DNA of 64,000 bases, taken from Astrothelium macrocarpum (Eukaryota > Ascomycota > Dothideomycetes > Trypetheliales > Trypetheliaceae). The notes under the pieces were generated by a model. That model was not told the DNA's origin, did not search any database, and worked only from the letters and a program-made list of their open reading frames with translations. This document shows, one piece after another, positions 35,150-46,648 of this stretch (positions are counted from its first letter, which is position 1; every line of letters starts with the position of its first letter). The translations under genes were made by a program, and so were the position numbers. The stretch covers positions 1 through 64,000 of the forward strand of contig JAGEMR010000043.1 of the NCBI GenBank assembly GCA_021030915.1. The letters are read 5' to 3'.

Positions 35150-35620
35150 ATTTACCGTTGTTAGGCCGCTACATTCAGATAACGGCAGTCATTCATTACA
35201 TTTTTCACGCCAAAATTCGGCCATAGCTCAGTGAAGCACAATCTTTGATATCGGAGCCGGTGGCCCATGAGAATATCAGATCTCAGTGAAGAGATCATCT
35301 TAATTACGTCGTCCCGCGTCTGTTGGTTTGACCTGATGACATGCGGTACCAGAATAATCATTCGTTACTGAGTACTGAGGGATCCTACATCTTCCTGCGT
35401 TTCGTGTTGTGCTCTATTTAGGATATTGTAGCTGTGTCTAAACTATTTGACAGTCATTATCAAAAGTTCGGAAGTCAGAAGCTCTGAAAAGTACTCTATT
35501 GCATTTAATTATAATTGTCCAAGCTAGACCTCCTGGAAGATCTCATGCCAACTAAAGCTACCAAATACTCCCTGATCGTTCTTCTCTTTGTGGCCAGGTG
35601 GGTGTATATCTACGCTCATT
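35150..35620. other. Flank of transposon island E; no gene seen
   Basis: Normal base composition resumes within a few bases of the element end. Short frames on both strands have no features. It probably contains the 3' flank of the small membrane-protein gene that ends at 35621. Confidence 0.35.
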
Positions 35621-35959
35621 TCATCCTTTCCTTAATGTTGCTGTTGCCTCTGGGCCGTCTTTACGAATTAATTGGAGACGCATCTTGTAGTTTCGCATCA
35701 CCCTGATATTTATCGCGAATAGAAGGGTGATTATGGGTCCAACAAGGACTATTACAAAGCCATTCGCCGATGGTTTTGTTGCCGAAACGAGCATAATTGC
35801 CAAGATTGCACCAATTACGAAGGCATCGGCTTGTTCTCCGTCATCCTGCATGAACTCTTGAATCAAGTCCTGCCCTGACGGAGGCGGATCGCCATAGGCA
35901 GGCACCCGCCCATTGACTGTTGGCTGAGGCTGCATGTTGGCAGTAGATCGAGTTCGCAT
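35621..35959 (-). CDS. Small predicted membrane protein, hypothetical
   Basis: A 112-aa frame starting with ATG. The N-terminal 45 residues are polar and Pro/Gln-rich; two adjacent hydrophobic segments follow (DAFVIGAILAIMLVSAT and GFVIVLVGPIITLLFAINIR), then a basic C-terminus (RVMRNYKMRLQLIRKDG). The hairpin of two spans with a basic tail is protein-like. I do not recognise the family. No introns are needed. Confidence 0.55.
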   Translation of the reverse strand: MRTRSTANMQPQPTVNGRVPAYGDPPPSGQDLIQEFMQDDGEQADAFVIGAILAIMLVSATKPSANGFVIVLVGPIITLLFAINIRVMRNYKMRLQLIRKDGPEATATLRKG

Positions 35960-36992
35960 GTTGCTATCTAGGCGAGTAATGCAGTATGTGATGAAACAGG
36001 TTGAAGATTCTCAGTAAGTAGTGCGTTTTTGGAAGAGAAATTTGGAGCTACCAGATTACGAGGGGTTGACCTGTCTTTTATAGATCATCTGAATAAGACT
36101 AATTTGTAGATGTTTGTGATGTTGCATGAGGATAAGGGCAGTACAATGTTGCATCTTTACCTGTCACGCTGAACGACACCCCGGCCGAAACGTTCACTCA
36201 CATTTCGAGTGAACCACCATGAATCACGATTTTAAGAGAAAAGCGCATATTGTCGATGAAAATCGGTAACGTGCCTTTGATAATACATGCATCTTCTAAG
36301 ATTCGCGTCAATATCCTCTATTGTGACGGGGAAAACGAATTTTGACATAGATTTCTTGTGTCGCTCTTCTATGCAGTGGCTCACAAGACGTCGCAAAATC
36401 CCTTGACCAGTATACTCGACAAAATAAACGACAAGGAGTGAGATGCGTGGGTGCCGAGGTCAGCTCTACACAGATACATTCCTAGTGTCTTCTCCATAGG
36501 GTCCTGAGGCTTCGGCTGGTTCGTTGGTTGAATCGCACAATTGTTTCAAGGTTCAGCTTCCAGTCTGCACATTTGGTAGATCTTCATTGGGTTAGGATAG
36601 TGTGTTAAGATCCGCCCGTCTACGGCCGAAAAGCCGAGCCTGATAAGGGTGTATTGGAGCAGAGAGTGGAGCAGAGAGTAAAGAATGCAAGAAAGGGGGC
36701 CTCTAGATGAGAGATTGAACCCTGAAAGCGCCTGTGGAGCTCCCGCTAGCTCTCTTTGCGTTAGTGACTGGACCTTACGCTAGCAATATGCGACGCGGGC
36801 CGGACCCCTGTCCTATCTTGTTTACTAATGATTGATTGGCTCTCGCTCATGGCCCCATAAAGCTTCCTCTCCTCTCAGCCTTACTGCGGCCTTTTAACAA
36901 AAGCATTCGCAGCGAATTGAGCTGTGGTCGAAGCATCAAGCGCGAACACAGATACACTCAATCATGTCATATGAATACTCCGAACTTCGACC
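35960..36992. other. Intergenic region, no gene recognised
   Basis: About 1 kb of unique sequence. It should contain the promoter of the small membrane-protein gene. No TIR, tRNA or conserved frame was found. Confidence 0.35.
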
Positions 36993-39019
36993 ATGAAGCA
37001 ATCATTTGCGAGTCAAGAAAGTAAGCGATCAAAGGATCTCCATCAAACCGAGCCTAGTCCAAATGCATACAAAGCTACCTCAGCCTGCCCGAGCTCAAAG
37101 TCCTTGACCAGCAATATCCGGGCTTCTACTTGCGGTACCCCTAATTTGGATGAACAGACATCACCCCAATCTTTGTCAACGAAGTACTTTAAAGAGCAAG
37201 CTCTAACAGACCTTGTAACCGACACTGAATCTGAAAATTCTTCTGATTGGCTGAACCTCCCGTGTCCATGGACCAATACTCCTGGTCTAGTTAGAGAATT
37301 GAAAAATAGGTTTCGAAATTATATGGAATGGGTCTCTGCAGAATTGCCAGATTGTTGCATAGGACCCCGCATATCCGAACGTCTCTACAGGCTGAATCAG
37401 ACATTGATGCATTTTGAGTTCAGTGAGGTTGTTCCTAATAAAAAATATTCGTTTTGTGGAGCTCTATATTGCTACATGTTCGAACCTTTCTCCACGAATC
37501 AGAGAATCTATTCTCAATTCCGTAAGGCCGTTCGCCAAAAAAAGTGTTCATATTGTGGAGCTACAAGATTCCACAGATTCAAACATCTCTACAGGCTAAA
37601 CCAAACACTAATGCTTTTTGATTTCAGTGAGGCCATTTCCAATCAGAAGTGTTCGTGTTATGAAGCTACAGGATCCCGCATATTCGCACATTTCTACAGG
37701 CTGAATCAAACACTGATGCATTTTGGGTTCAGTGAGGTTGTTCTCAAAAAAAAAGTTCATATCGTGGTATTACAGGATTCCGCATATCCGAAAATCTCTA
37801 CAGAATGAATCAGACACTGTCGCATTTTGAGCCCAGCGAGGTCATGCCTAATAAAAAGTATTCGTATCGTGGAGCTGCAGGGCCCATCCAGATCCTCAAC
37901 TATCTTTTACCATTCCAAGGGAGTTGTCTTCAAAAATCCATGAAATTTATGACGGAATCACAAGATCCCTTCGATGAAACCCTGAATATAACCCAACTGG
38001 AAAGAACCGATGGTCCTGATTCAGGCCTCACATTTCGAGGCGAAGAACTGCCGCTAACTTGCAAAGGAATGCTTAGTCAATGGAAGTCCGGAGCAGGATG
38101 TAGTAAAGAATGGAGATCGGTTATTTGGATGAAACGAGTCAAGAGTAAGAAGTAAGTATACTATGGTGATCCTAGAATTGAAGGGGAGCCCAAGCTAATG
38201 CAGAGAAGTTGGAAATGTAGCATACGAGGCGCACAGAAGCTCCCATCCGTTCTCCTACAGCGTTGTAAATCTACGCATCTTAGGTACTGGCATAGAATAA
38301 AGAACCCCATTAGGAATTCAAATATCTGGCCCGTTGAAGCCCCCGGTGGTATTGAAGATTTGTGTTATCATTCAATAGATTGTCTTTCCGATGCCGATGA
38401 AGCCCTAGAAGACTTTGAGAGCAGTGTGTATCCTCTGTAAGTCCTTATCTATCGGAGACTTCATTCTGAGCATTGGTCGCTAATTATAAAAAGGAGTGAT
38501 AGCAAGTATGTTCCAGGGACTTTGAAGCAGCACATGTGACAAGAATTGTCTTTTCATCTCTTACAGAGTCGAATCGCAAAAAAAACAAATCAGTCGGGGG
38601 CGATCGAACTTCCATTTTGCAACTACAATGGTATTGTTGTTGGTGGTACTTGGCAAATAGTCCGATTTTTGGGGAATGAGAATCAGGGTGATGTTTTTCG
38701 TGTCACAAATCTCTTTGGAGGCAGCGCAGAAGCCAAGCTTTACGAAACGCTTGGTAGGAGTGCTCGCCAGAGATCGGGTTTGACCAAAGATTTGAAGAAA
38801 ATCTCTAAAAACTATGCAATAATCGACAATGTGGAATGGGACTTCTACAAGATGATTGTTTTTAAAAAAAAATCAGGCCCAAGATTGCAGCAGAGGATGT
38901 ATGAAAGCGCAGAGTCTTGGTGCAGCCGGCTTTCGCAGTTCTACTGCATTCCTATCTGCGTTCCCTCGGCTGCCTGGTGGTATGGTGACTGCGTCGAAAT
39001 ACCTATTCATGATGTCTAA
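36993..39019 (+). CDS. Unrecognised multi-exon locus with internal tandem repeats and a kinase-loop-like segment
   Basis: Several consecutive open frames probably belong to one or two spliced genes: 36993-37808, 37805-38155, 38198-38440 and 38546-39019. The first covers a Ser/Thr-rich start, a WLNLPCPWTNTPGLVRELKN segment and a tandem protein repeat (YRLNQTLMHFEFSEVVPNKK-type units). The switch from the first to the second frame is repaired if a 44-nt intron (GTGAGG...TTACAG, ending at 37775) is removed. The last part has GTWQIVRFLGNENQGDVFRV, resembling the glycine-rich loop of protein kinases, followed by LFGGSAEAKLYE where a VAIK-like Lys would lie. Joints between the later exons could not be fixed. 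No function is assigned; coordinates mark the locus. Confidence 0.4.
37368..37884 (+). repeat. Five tandem repeats of about 104 bp
   Basis: Units begin near 37368, 37470, 37572, 37677 and 37781 with words like CGCATATCCGAA, and share CTCTACAGGCTGAATCAGAC and TTCAGTGAGG. Unit 2 is the most diverged. The repeats are transcribed as part of the hypothetical locus 36993-39019 and encode a roughly 34-residue repeat where the frame is kept. Every well-preserved copy contains a GTGAGG donor-like word and a CTACAG acceptor-like word. Confidence 0.8.
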
Positions 39020-39405
39020 CGGTTTTCAGTTGTAAAAGAGCCGAAATTTACGCCACAGAGCCCATGGAACCGCGGGAGGAGACCAGGATCGACACAACGA
39101 AGAAGGACCAAGAAGAAATTGTCTCAAGTCCACGACACGAAAGAAGCTACAATACAGACATCGGCATTAGCAACGCATACTAGGAGTGCTTGAAGCTTCT
39201 CTCTTTCTTGCTTTCTTTCTTTCTGTTAGGGAAGGAGCAGAAGGGGTTAGATAGCTTCTCTTCTGTGGCTCACTACAATGGATTGAATTGATCACAACGA
39301 ATGTTTGCCATAACACTTTCCAAATATTTTAATCATTGATTTCCAGTATAATCTATGTGCCAACTTCCCCTATGTAGTGCGATCTGTTCTCTTGAACCGC
39401 GCCAA
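39020..39405. other. Intergenic region with pyrimidine tract
   Basis: It holds a CTTTCTTGCTTTCTTTCTTT tract near 39200-39225 and no gene. The 15-bp target duplication of the SINE-like insertion begins at 39406. Confidence 0.4.
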
Positions 39406-39817
39406 CCTAAACTAGTGCCTCGGGGGTGGTGGCGCAATAGTAGAAGAACGTCACTGGCGGCCATACTCGCTATTGAAGCCAATGATCGTGGATTCGAATC
39501 CCGCCATCCTCACCTCTCATCTTTTCTTTTTAGATTTGACAATTTAATTTTTTTTATATCTAAAAATTATAAATTATTTTATTATAAAACAAAATTATAA
39601 ATAATAAATATAATTATTGATTTAATATCAGCATTTTATGAATATATCTTAAAAACTTTTTTCATGACAACAGATTTTAATTCAGAACTAGCTTAAACTA
39701 GACAATAAAAAAGATTGGATAAAATATCATAATAGACACATCTTGTACACTAGTTATTTTGTAGTTAATATATGAAATGCACAACGCGCCCGTCGATCTC
39801 CTCCTAAACTAGTGCCT
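39406..39817 (+). mobile_element. tRNA-derived SINE-like retroposon flanked by a 15-bp target duplication
   Basis: The 15-bp word CCTAAACTAGTGCCT occurs at 39406-39420 and again at 39803-39817. The 382 bp between them starts with a tRNA-like head: a Pol III A box (TGGCGCAATAG, 39430-39440) and a B box (GGATTCGAATCCC, 39490-39502) with T-arm pairing partly preserved. An AT-rich body with no frame follows. Head plus body between perfect direct repeats is the layout of a tRNA-derived SINE inserted by target-primed reverse transcription. A clear poly(A) or simple-repeat tail before the second repeat is missing, which is the weak point. Confidence 0.65.
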
Positions 39818-39999
39818 GGACTAAACCCTCCGGGGTAGAAGGAAAACCTTGTCAAACAGTTTCATTGTAATCATCAAATACGCACAACGTCTAAGCCAAC
39901 CATATTTAGAATCCATTTTGTTGACTACGGCCCAGCCATGGGGCCGTCAGCAGCTCGAGGAATGAGGCAAGGATGCCAAGCCTTGGGAGAAGAATTTGC

Positions 40000-40083
40000 G
40001 TGTGGTCTGTAGGATTCGAACCCGCATTCTCTCAAATGGAGCCAGTAGCCGTCTTCTACCATTCGGCTCTGATGATTAAGCTT
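40000..40083 (-). repeat. Second tRNA-like (A box/B box) segment, possible SINE head or tRNA relic
   Basis: On the minus strand an A box-like GAGCCGAATGG (40059-40069) is followed by TAGAAGACGGCTACTGGC and a B box GGGTTCGAATCCT (40011-40023). The core resembles the head of the element at 39406-39817 (both contain TAGAAGA then ACTGGC). I could not pair a complete acceptor stem, so a functional tRNA is unlikely. No flanking duplication was found. Confidence 0.5.
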
Positions 40084-40598
40084 TAATGACTGCGGCCACT
40101 AATATAGACCAGTTTAGATTGGTCTCCGCGGGTAACGCGCCAGCCAGCCAAGTAGTTTGCGAGTTGTAATTATAAAAAGCTCAGACCTTGACCCGTTCAA
40201 AGGTGAGGAGTGAGCGGTTGCATTGTATTCCCCGAAACGGGAAGAGATTATGAGCATTTTAGAGGTTGGTAAAGAATATGTGCCCTCGTTGGGCTCAAAG
40301 GAGCAAAGGCCAATCAACGTCTGGAACAATCCAGGCGACAAAACTGATCCTGGCGAGCCGATTGTACACTGGCGGAGATTTGGGATCGAGTAAACATAAG
40401 TCGATATACCAGAATCGGAGTCCAGGTGGGTGATTCATAAGTGTTCTATCTGGTCCACAAGGCTTTTTCAAACTCAATATTGGCACTATACCCGGTACCT
40501 TGAATCGGAGTCCAGATAGTACAGGAGCATCGGAGAAGAAATTCCAGAAAAATCGAGCATACGAATCGCGAGACAGCACACGGAGATATGCTCATTCA
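40084..40598. other. No gene recognised
   Basis: About 515 bases with short minus-strand frames that lack start context and homology. The word TCGGAGTCCAG occurs twice (near 40418 and 40506). Nothing further seen. Confidence 0.35.
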
Positions 40599-41413
40599 TC
40601 ATTTTTCAATCAACTCAGGGGACAAACCAGATCCAACAGGCAAAACCATTCGACATTTCTTCTTGTGCCGTGCAACATGATCTTTCCGCTCCGAAGAATA
40701 CTTTCCGCAAGGGCACGAGAACAACTCCGCTGGGGGATATTCCGTCCGGTGGCGGCTCTCGCGATGACGTTTGAGATCCCGCTGTGTCTTTGACACATAT
40801 TCACATCCATTTGTGTTGCATGGCAGAGACGGATGTTGTCGAATATGTCGCCTAATCGATGTGAACATTAGTTTTGTTCTTCAGCTCTGAATATGTATCT
40901 CGTGAAATAGTACCTCAGCAAAGAGTTCTCGTGGAAGGTTTTTGGGGAATGCGGACAAGTATACCGGTTCGTGCTGCGGGGGACGGGAATAGGGCGAGCC
41001 GAGTTGCTAGTTGCTGATAGTGCTGGACGCTTGGACATAGAGTTGTTCCAATCCATGCTGGGACTGGGACAGCCCCGAGATCCTCCAGATAATCCACTTG
41101 AGCAATTGATTGTTGGACTGGTGCTTCTAAATGATATATCGCCGGAACAAGGCGGATTAATCAGAGTAGCGGCGGGCTCGATGGCAGCAGGCATTAACGA
41201 AGAGCCAAAAGGTGGTGAGAGGTCCTGGTTTGTATCCGGTACGTTGAAAAATGATGTTGAAGAATAAGTGCTGGCGCCATTGTGATCATCAGATCCAGAG
41301 GTAACTCTATCCTCATGTCCTAGTTCCAATAGCAGGTCATTCTCAGAGAGACTGACCGCACAGGATCCGGGGCCACTACCGGATTGTGTCCGCACCTGGC
41401 CTGGCTGATGCAC
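40599..41413 (-). CDS. C2H2 zinc-finger protein with one degenerate finger; 5' end unresolved
   Basis: Two frames join through a small intron: the upstream exon ends in YTCPHSPKTFHENSLLR and, after an intron of about 60 bp (GTACTA...GATTAG), continues RHIRQHPSLPC. The first finger should read CxxC but has Ser in place of the second Cys (CPHS). The second (CNTNGCEYVSKTQRDLKRHR then ESRH) is a normal C2H2 finger, and a third CPC...H...H unit ends in KKKC. The N-terminal region is Ser/Pro-rich. The frame begins with GTG at 41413 and stays open upstream to about 41555 without an ATG, so at least one further 5' exon is likely. Presumably a nuclear regulator. Confidence 0.65.
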
Positions 41414-41555
41414 AGACTCGTAATAAGTATAGTCAAAGAATTCCGAAAAATCATCCTCCGAGGGCTCGTCTGGTAAGTTGCGTTTTACGTGACGGCCATG
41501 GTGGTTACTGGATATGGTAGTGGCGCGGGAACTCAGACCCGCGCGACGCTACTCC

Positions 41556-43576
41556 TTTTGTGATGATTATGAAGTTTAAATGGTTGTAAGCTAGAGCTTG
41601 ATCAGTAAAAAGCGATCACTGTGCTTAGGATTAAGACTGTATTGGACGATTTATCTTACCAGCTTTGGATTTGAATTCAGTTCTCAAGCCGCTCCGAAGA
41701 TACCTGCGGGCCGAGCCCGCAGGTTGGCAAAGAGCCCAGCTACTTTGTAACTGACTTGACGGTCAGAGAAGTTCATGAGGTTTAAGTACTAAAATTTCGC
41801 AGGCGAAGTACTCCGCACGTGAACGGATCTGATTGGAGGCCCCATGTATCGAGGACGAGCATCCCGTGTTAGTTGATATTAGCCAATCATGCCATTTACA
41901 AGAACCAGCTGAGACTGGCGCCTACAGATTCGTCTTATCCAGCTTGAGGCCCTCGACTAACATTGGTACCAGTTTCTGTCCTTCCGGTATGCGGAGTATA
42001 CTTTGAAAATTTCCAGACCTTCTGGGGCCACCAATCAGCCAGTTTTTGGCTACTTTGGAGCCTGGATGCTGCTGTCACACACCGTGTCGTGACGTGCATT
42101 TGGAGCCACACATGCATAGAGGGCTTGGGGCCCTCTGATTCCAGAAGTTGGGCCACACTCGCACTCCCTACACTGATAGGAGTTGAACAGGATTCACCAA
42201 AACCATCTTCGTGCGCGCTAAATCTGAGCGCTGTACACTTGGGTGCGATTATGGTGGTCCGAGTGGTCACAAGCGGCGTTATGGCCGACCGAGGCGGCGA
42301 GGTTGGGCCGAAACGGACGACTGATTTCCCAACACGCTGCCTTTTTCGAGAAGCAGCTCTGTACGATGCCTTGTGTAATTCTTGAGCTGAAATTTTGTAG
42401 AGTTCCGGAATGCATCGTACCATTCATCTCCTTCATAGTGCGCTTGTAAACAACACGTATAAACTCGGGATTAGTCCTATACAGCAGGTGTTCAGGCTCT
42501 TCGAGGACGGGAAGCATATGTAGGAACTTGTCCCAAATGAACGCGGCTTCCTACAGCCCTTGTGAACGTTTTCCAGCTACACGTTTGCATCGACGAATTT
42601 TGTGTCAAGACTCTTGAAATCTAGTGATGTGCTCTCCTGATATTCCGGAGCGAATTCGGAAAAGGGGCAGCCGCTAATCCTAAAAGAATCCAAGGCGGTA
42701 AAAAGGGAACGCATTCTAAAATTCACCGCGATGAAACACGACTTGTTGATCATCCTGAGCCAGCAGCTCCCCAAATCTAATTTTACTGAATTGCAAAGGC
42801 GACCATCAGATCACTATGACGAGTCTTCGTCGTCCCGTAACCCCTTATCCCGGCCGTCCGGCCACGAGATCTTAGCAGGGTACCTAATGCAGGTAAGGAA
42901 GAAAAGTCTACGCCCAACTCCACCTCAAAGCTTTACGCTGCTTCCTTGACTTGGTGTGCTATTCATATACCCCGCCCAAATTCTCATTACAAGGGCGACA
43001 CGTAGCCCAATTGGCTCATTGAAAACATGGAAATTTCTCGCGTGCCGTCGGATCTTGCTGGAGGCTATTAAGAAATTATGTTGATCAACCTTCCGATGCA
43101 ATTGTTGTTTTTGAATCCGTTTTCTCTTTTGATATTGTTCTCGCGGACTGCTTCTCTTACGCTATCTATACCAAGCAATTTATGGTCAATAGACCTGAAT
43201 ATTTCGCAGCTATTTGATCGACAGACAGAATCTCTTTCTGGCTAACCTTTCAAAATACCTCTCATAGTATCGTCCGGTGCCCAGAAGAATGCGTCAGAAC
43301 CATACTCACTAAGAGGCCTTGTGATAGAGGTCAATGGTACAGTATAGAGTGGGGTGCGGTGGGGAGAAAGGAGAGAAGCGGAGGCCGACAACGACAGGAA
43401 CAGGAATCTGAAGTTAACAGCGATAGTTCATTTAGCATACTCGATTGGGAGACGACTTGAATGAGAACAACAGCTCGTATTTACACCAGGACACCTTCAA
43501 GAACAGTACCAGATTCAACAGCCATAAATTAGCACCATCAATTAGCCTTCCACTCGGTTCAGACCTCCGGACCGTG
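41556..43576. other. Gene-poor region
   Basis: About 2 kb with overlapping frames of 100-160 codons on both strands (notably 41935-42423) but no domain, start context or codon-use signal favouring one of them. It may include the missing 5' exon of the C2H2 gene. A perfect 10-bp hairpin at 41702-41724 is listed separately. Confidence 0.4.
41702..41724. repeat. Perfect short hairpin
   Basis: ACCTGCGGGC and GCCCGCAGGT form a perfect 10-bp GC-rich stem with a 3-base loop (CGA). It could lie in the 5' part of the C2H2 gene transcript. No role is known. Confidence 0.55.
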
Positions 43577-45788
43577 TCACGTCGTCTCCGACTCTTCTTT
43601 GTATTTAGCCGTAGTATATGCAACTTGTTCGTCTCGGTAACGGACCAAGAACCCAAGCGATGCGCTCTTCAATTGGATCTGCATTTGGAAAGTGGCGTCT
43701 CTCCATTTGCTACTGGATTTCCCAGACTTGTCTCGATAACCATCCAATTTCCAAAGCTTAGAACAGTCAACGCCGTATTCGACATGACAAAGTTTCTTCA
43801 CGCCTGTTCAGGATATATCAGCATTCATACAACTCTTTGAGCCCGAGCAAAAATCTTACCAACTTCCTTCCTTGATGGCGCTTCATCATCTGCACAATAC
43901 CATAGGTCTTGAGAAAAGTTACGCGAGCCCCGTGTCCAAATCCGCACATCCTGTACCATAGTTATCAACGAGTAATCGTGTTTTTCCCCATCTTTCATTC
44001 TGTCACCCTGTATCTTTGTTCAGTGAAAGTTAACAATAATTATGGTACTGCAGACCTTTTGTATAATCCAATCCATCTGGTTCATGGCAAAATATTCGCC
44101 ATTGGGAAACAATTTACGGTCTCTTGCCAGATGCATATGTGGATCAAATGGGACCGCTCTGCAGACTCCGTAATTGTATCGGGCCAGTCTTGAAACAACA
44201 GTCTTTTGCGTCTCGGGAGGCTCAGTTGAAGCTTCATCTTGTGCATTTTCAAGGCCCCACATGGTTGCGCCTCTGCAAATCGACGACCATCTGACCTGGC
44301 TTTAGCAAAGATTCGGAGGCAATGAGGCAGAGAACTCACGCCCGATGTACTTGGAGCACCTCGATTCCATCGCCCTTATGGGCGTCTTTTAGGCGCTTAT
44401 GAAGGTATTTACTGGCCCCAAAGCCCCCGACCAGCAGGATGGCCTTTGACAGAGTCAGAATTTGCTTACCAAACATCTCGCGTTCTTACCTTTACTGTGC
44501 TCTGTTTCTCTTGTGCCTCATCAACTTGCTTGTCAACGAGATGCACAATCTGATTTGCAACGTGATCAAACAGCGTTTTGACAAGAGATCTAGATAATGT
44601 TAGTCCACGATTTCGCTCTCGTACGCTATTGCAAACCCTTTCAGAATGACCGCGTCATCAACAATGCCTAGCTCACGGTTGTCCTCGACACCGTATAATT
44701 GTACACTAAAGTCTTTGTTTTCGCCAGTGTACTGACGCTTGACCTGATGTTCAAATTCGTTGAACATGTTGCTTTTGGCTTTCTTCTTGAGCATCTCATA
44801 TTCTTTTTCACCAACAATGGTTTTGATATGTCTTTCGAACGCCGTATCCACGAATACAGAGCCACAAAGACCCCCTGGCGGTGTCATGAGTGTTTTTGTA
44901 AAATGCAATTCGGTGTCGACCCAATAGAAACTCACCGTCACCAATCACACATTCCTCCATACGGAGGGGGTCAGTGCTGATCACTCTATAGCTGATCAGG
45001 TCCTGAGTACTTGGTCAATAGTCGAACGCGAAGAGAAGGATTTCTTACTTACCACCGTGCCTCCACCTGCGTCGCAAATGACGAACGTATCCCCTGGCTT
45101 TTCTGCTGTCAGCAAAAGAAACAATCCTCGATGCATCAGTCGGGTACCTTCAAGAGGGGATCTGAGTCACTTTTCTCCTTCAATACAGCATGCGCCGCGG
45201 CCTCTGGCTCGGAGACCAGGGAGATATTTGTACCCATGCCAGCGGCGATGGCTGCTTGCTTTGTTCTTGACTTAGCAGAATCGGACCAAATTGCAGGGAC
45301 TGTGATGACGACTCTGACGATATAAGTGGACTGCCAGTTTTCACCCTTTAGACTCGTGATATCGGCTTTCGTATAGGTCCATAAAAAGCGCATGTAGTCC
45401 GTAACAACATCGTCGACGGATTTTTGAAGACTGTTCATCAACTTCATAGATGCGATGACCGGCTCCGCCGCTTGCTTTTTAAGTTTGGATGGATCGAGTA
45501 GCACTTTGAACCAGCGAAAGCTCTGCTCGTCCGACTTGACATTGTATCCCCAATTTCGCGGTGAGCCATTTTCAAACGAGATAGCTGTCGGGACCTTTTC
45601 GTGCGTAGCGTTCGCGGCTTGTGGGTTCGGCCAGTCGTCCACCAAGCGAATCTCTTTGTTACCCCGATTCACTGCCCAAGAAGCTCCAGAATGCCTTGAG
45701 AGTTTGTATGAGTTATTGACTTTGGCAAGCTTGATGATATTGCTCACGTCGTTCCGAAATCTATTCCGACCACTATTTCAGTGGCCAT
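43577..45788 (-). CDS. Hsp70-like ATPase (divergent fungal HSPA12-type)
   Basis: Predicted 583-aa actin-fold ATPase. Ten minus-strand exons: 45748-45788, 45171-45694, 45053-45105, 44936-45002, 44637-44874, 44490-44589, 44340-44443, 44056-44299, 43860-44013 and 43577-43803. All junctions keep frame (584 codons). Landmarks are phosphate-1 IVVGIDFGTTHSG (residues about 5-17, formed across intron 1), VVITVPAIWSDSAK, LVSEPEAAAH, phosphate-2 FVICDAGGGTVDLISY across exons 3-4, and AILLVGGFGASKYL (adenosine motif). TVVSRLARYNYGV and a beta-type C-terminal part follow. It lacks the EEVD tail and peptide-binding domain of canonical Hsp70, as in the HSPA12-like group often expanded in fungi. It is divergent from the GTPase gene at 46649. 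Confidence 0.9.
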
Positions 45789-46648
45789 TTGCTTAATTGC
45801 TTGAGGATGAATTTTAAGGAACGAGACTGAGGATTCTAGGTGTTGCGATTGACGCTAAACTTTCCGCCTTATTTTGGGCTGCAGCTCTGACAGAGCCTCA
45901 TACAGCTCGGCGGTGTCAAGGAGCGCTCACACGGGCTCCATTCAGCTACGCACCCCGGGTCAAAAGAGAGAATAACAGAGGTAGGAACAAGCCATGAAAA
46001 TTCGCTTAATGGGGAAGCGTTAAAGCAGCGTGAAACGCCTCCACTAGTGGTTACTTGGAACAGATGCGGGAAATATAGACACTAGTAAGCCACCTCGCCA
46101 ACCTTCCTCCGCTAGCGTAGCAGGGGCATCTCAGACCATGCTATGAGTAATCCAATCAAGGAGATAAATGTACAAGCTATACAAGCACTTGAAACGTCAA
46201 AAGCTTACGGAGATTGAATCGAGTAGGCGCTCCGCGTGCGTTTCGAGATGTCAAGGATTTGTGCTCGTGCAAAGCTGGATTATGAATAGAGGAGACAGAC
46301 GCTTACCTGATATCAGAAACAAGGCAAATAGCGTGGGCGCTTGCTGATTGAGAAGGCACACCTGGTGCCGGATTTAGCTATCAGTTTGCCTACTTTTAAT
46401 ATACGAGCCCTTAGCATTGGCGCACTGCAAGGAGACCGTAGATCCTAGCCTTCTTAAGCTATTTGAAATGCTTATCCCGGTAGCGCACTGCATAGTTAGG
46501 CGCTTCGAGACCTACCTAAGTCTATCAGAAGGATCGTAGCTGAGACAGGGTTAGATTGAGGACCACGATGTTTGAGCCTCATTCATACAAATTCCAGCCT
46601 TGCTTAATCCCTTTACTTCGCGCAACCAAAGTCTGATTTCGGAGGGCC
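45789..46648. promoter_or_regulatory. Shared upstream region of the Hsp70-like and GTPase genes
   Basis: 860 bases separate the divergent start codons, so both promoters should be here. I found no heat-shock-element array or other clear site by eye. The assignment rests on layout only. Confidence 0.45.

Noticed and set aside
39424..39515. Functional tRNA gene
   Set aside because: A and B boxes are present but the T-stem has mismatches and no acceptor stem pairs properly; the flanking duplication fits a SINE better.
41935..42423. Overlapping frames of 140-162 codons on both strands
   Set aside because: Neither strand shows a domain, codon bias or start context; one must be a shadow and both may be.
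44082..44339. 85-codon frame reading through the eighth exon of the Hsp70-like gene in another frame
   Set aside because: The frame used in the model gives the Hsp70-family segment TVVSRLARYNYGV and matches splice phases on both sides.
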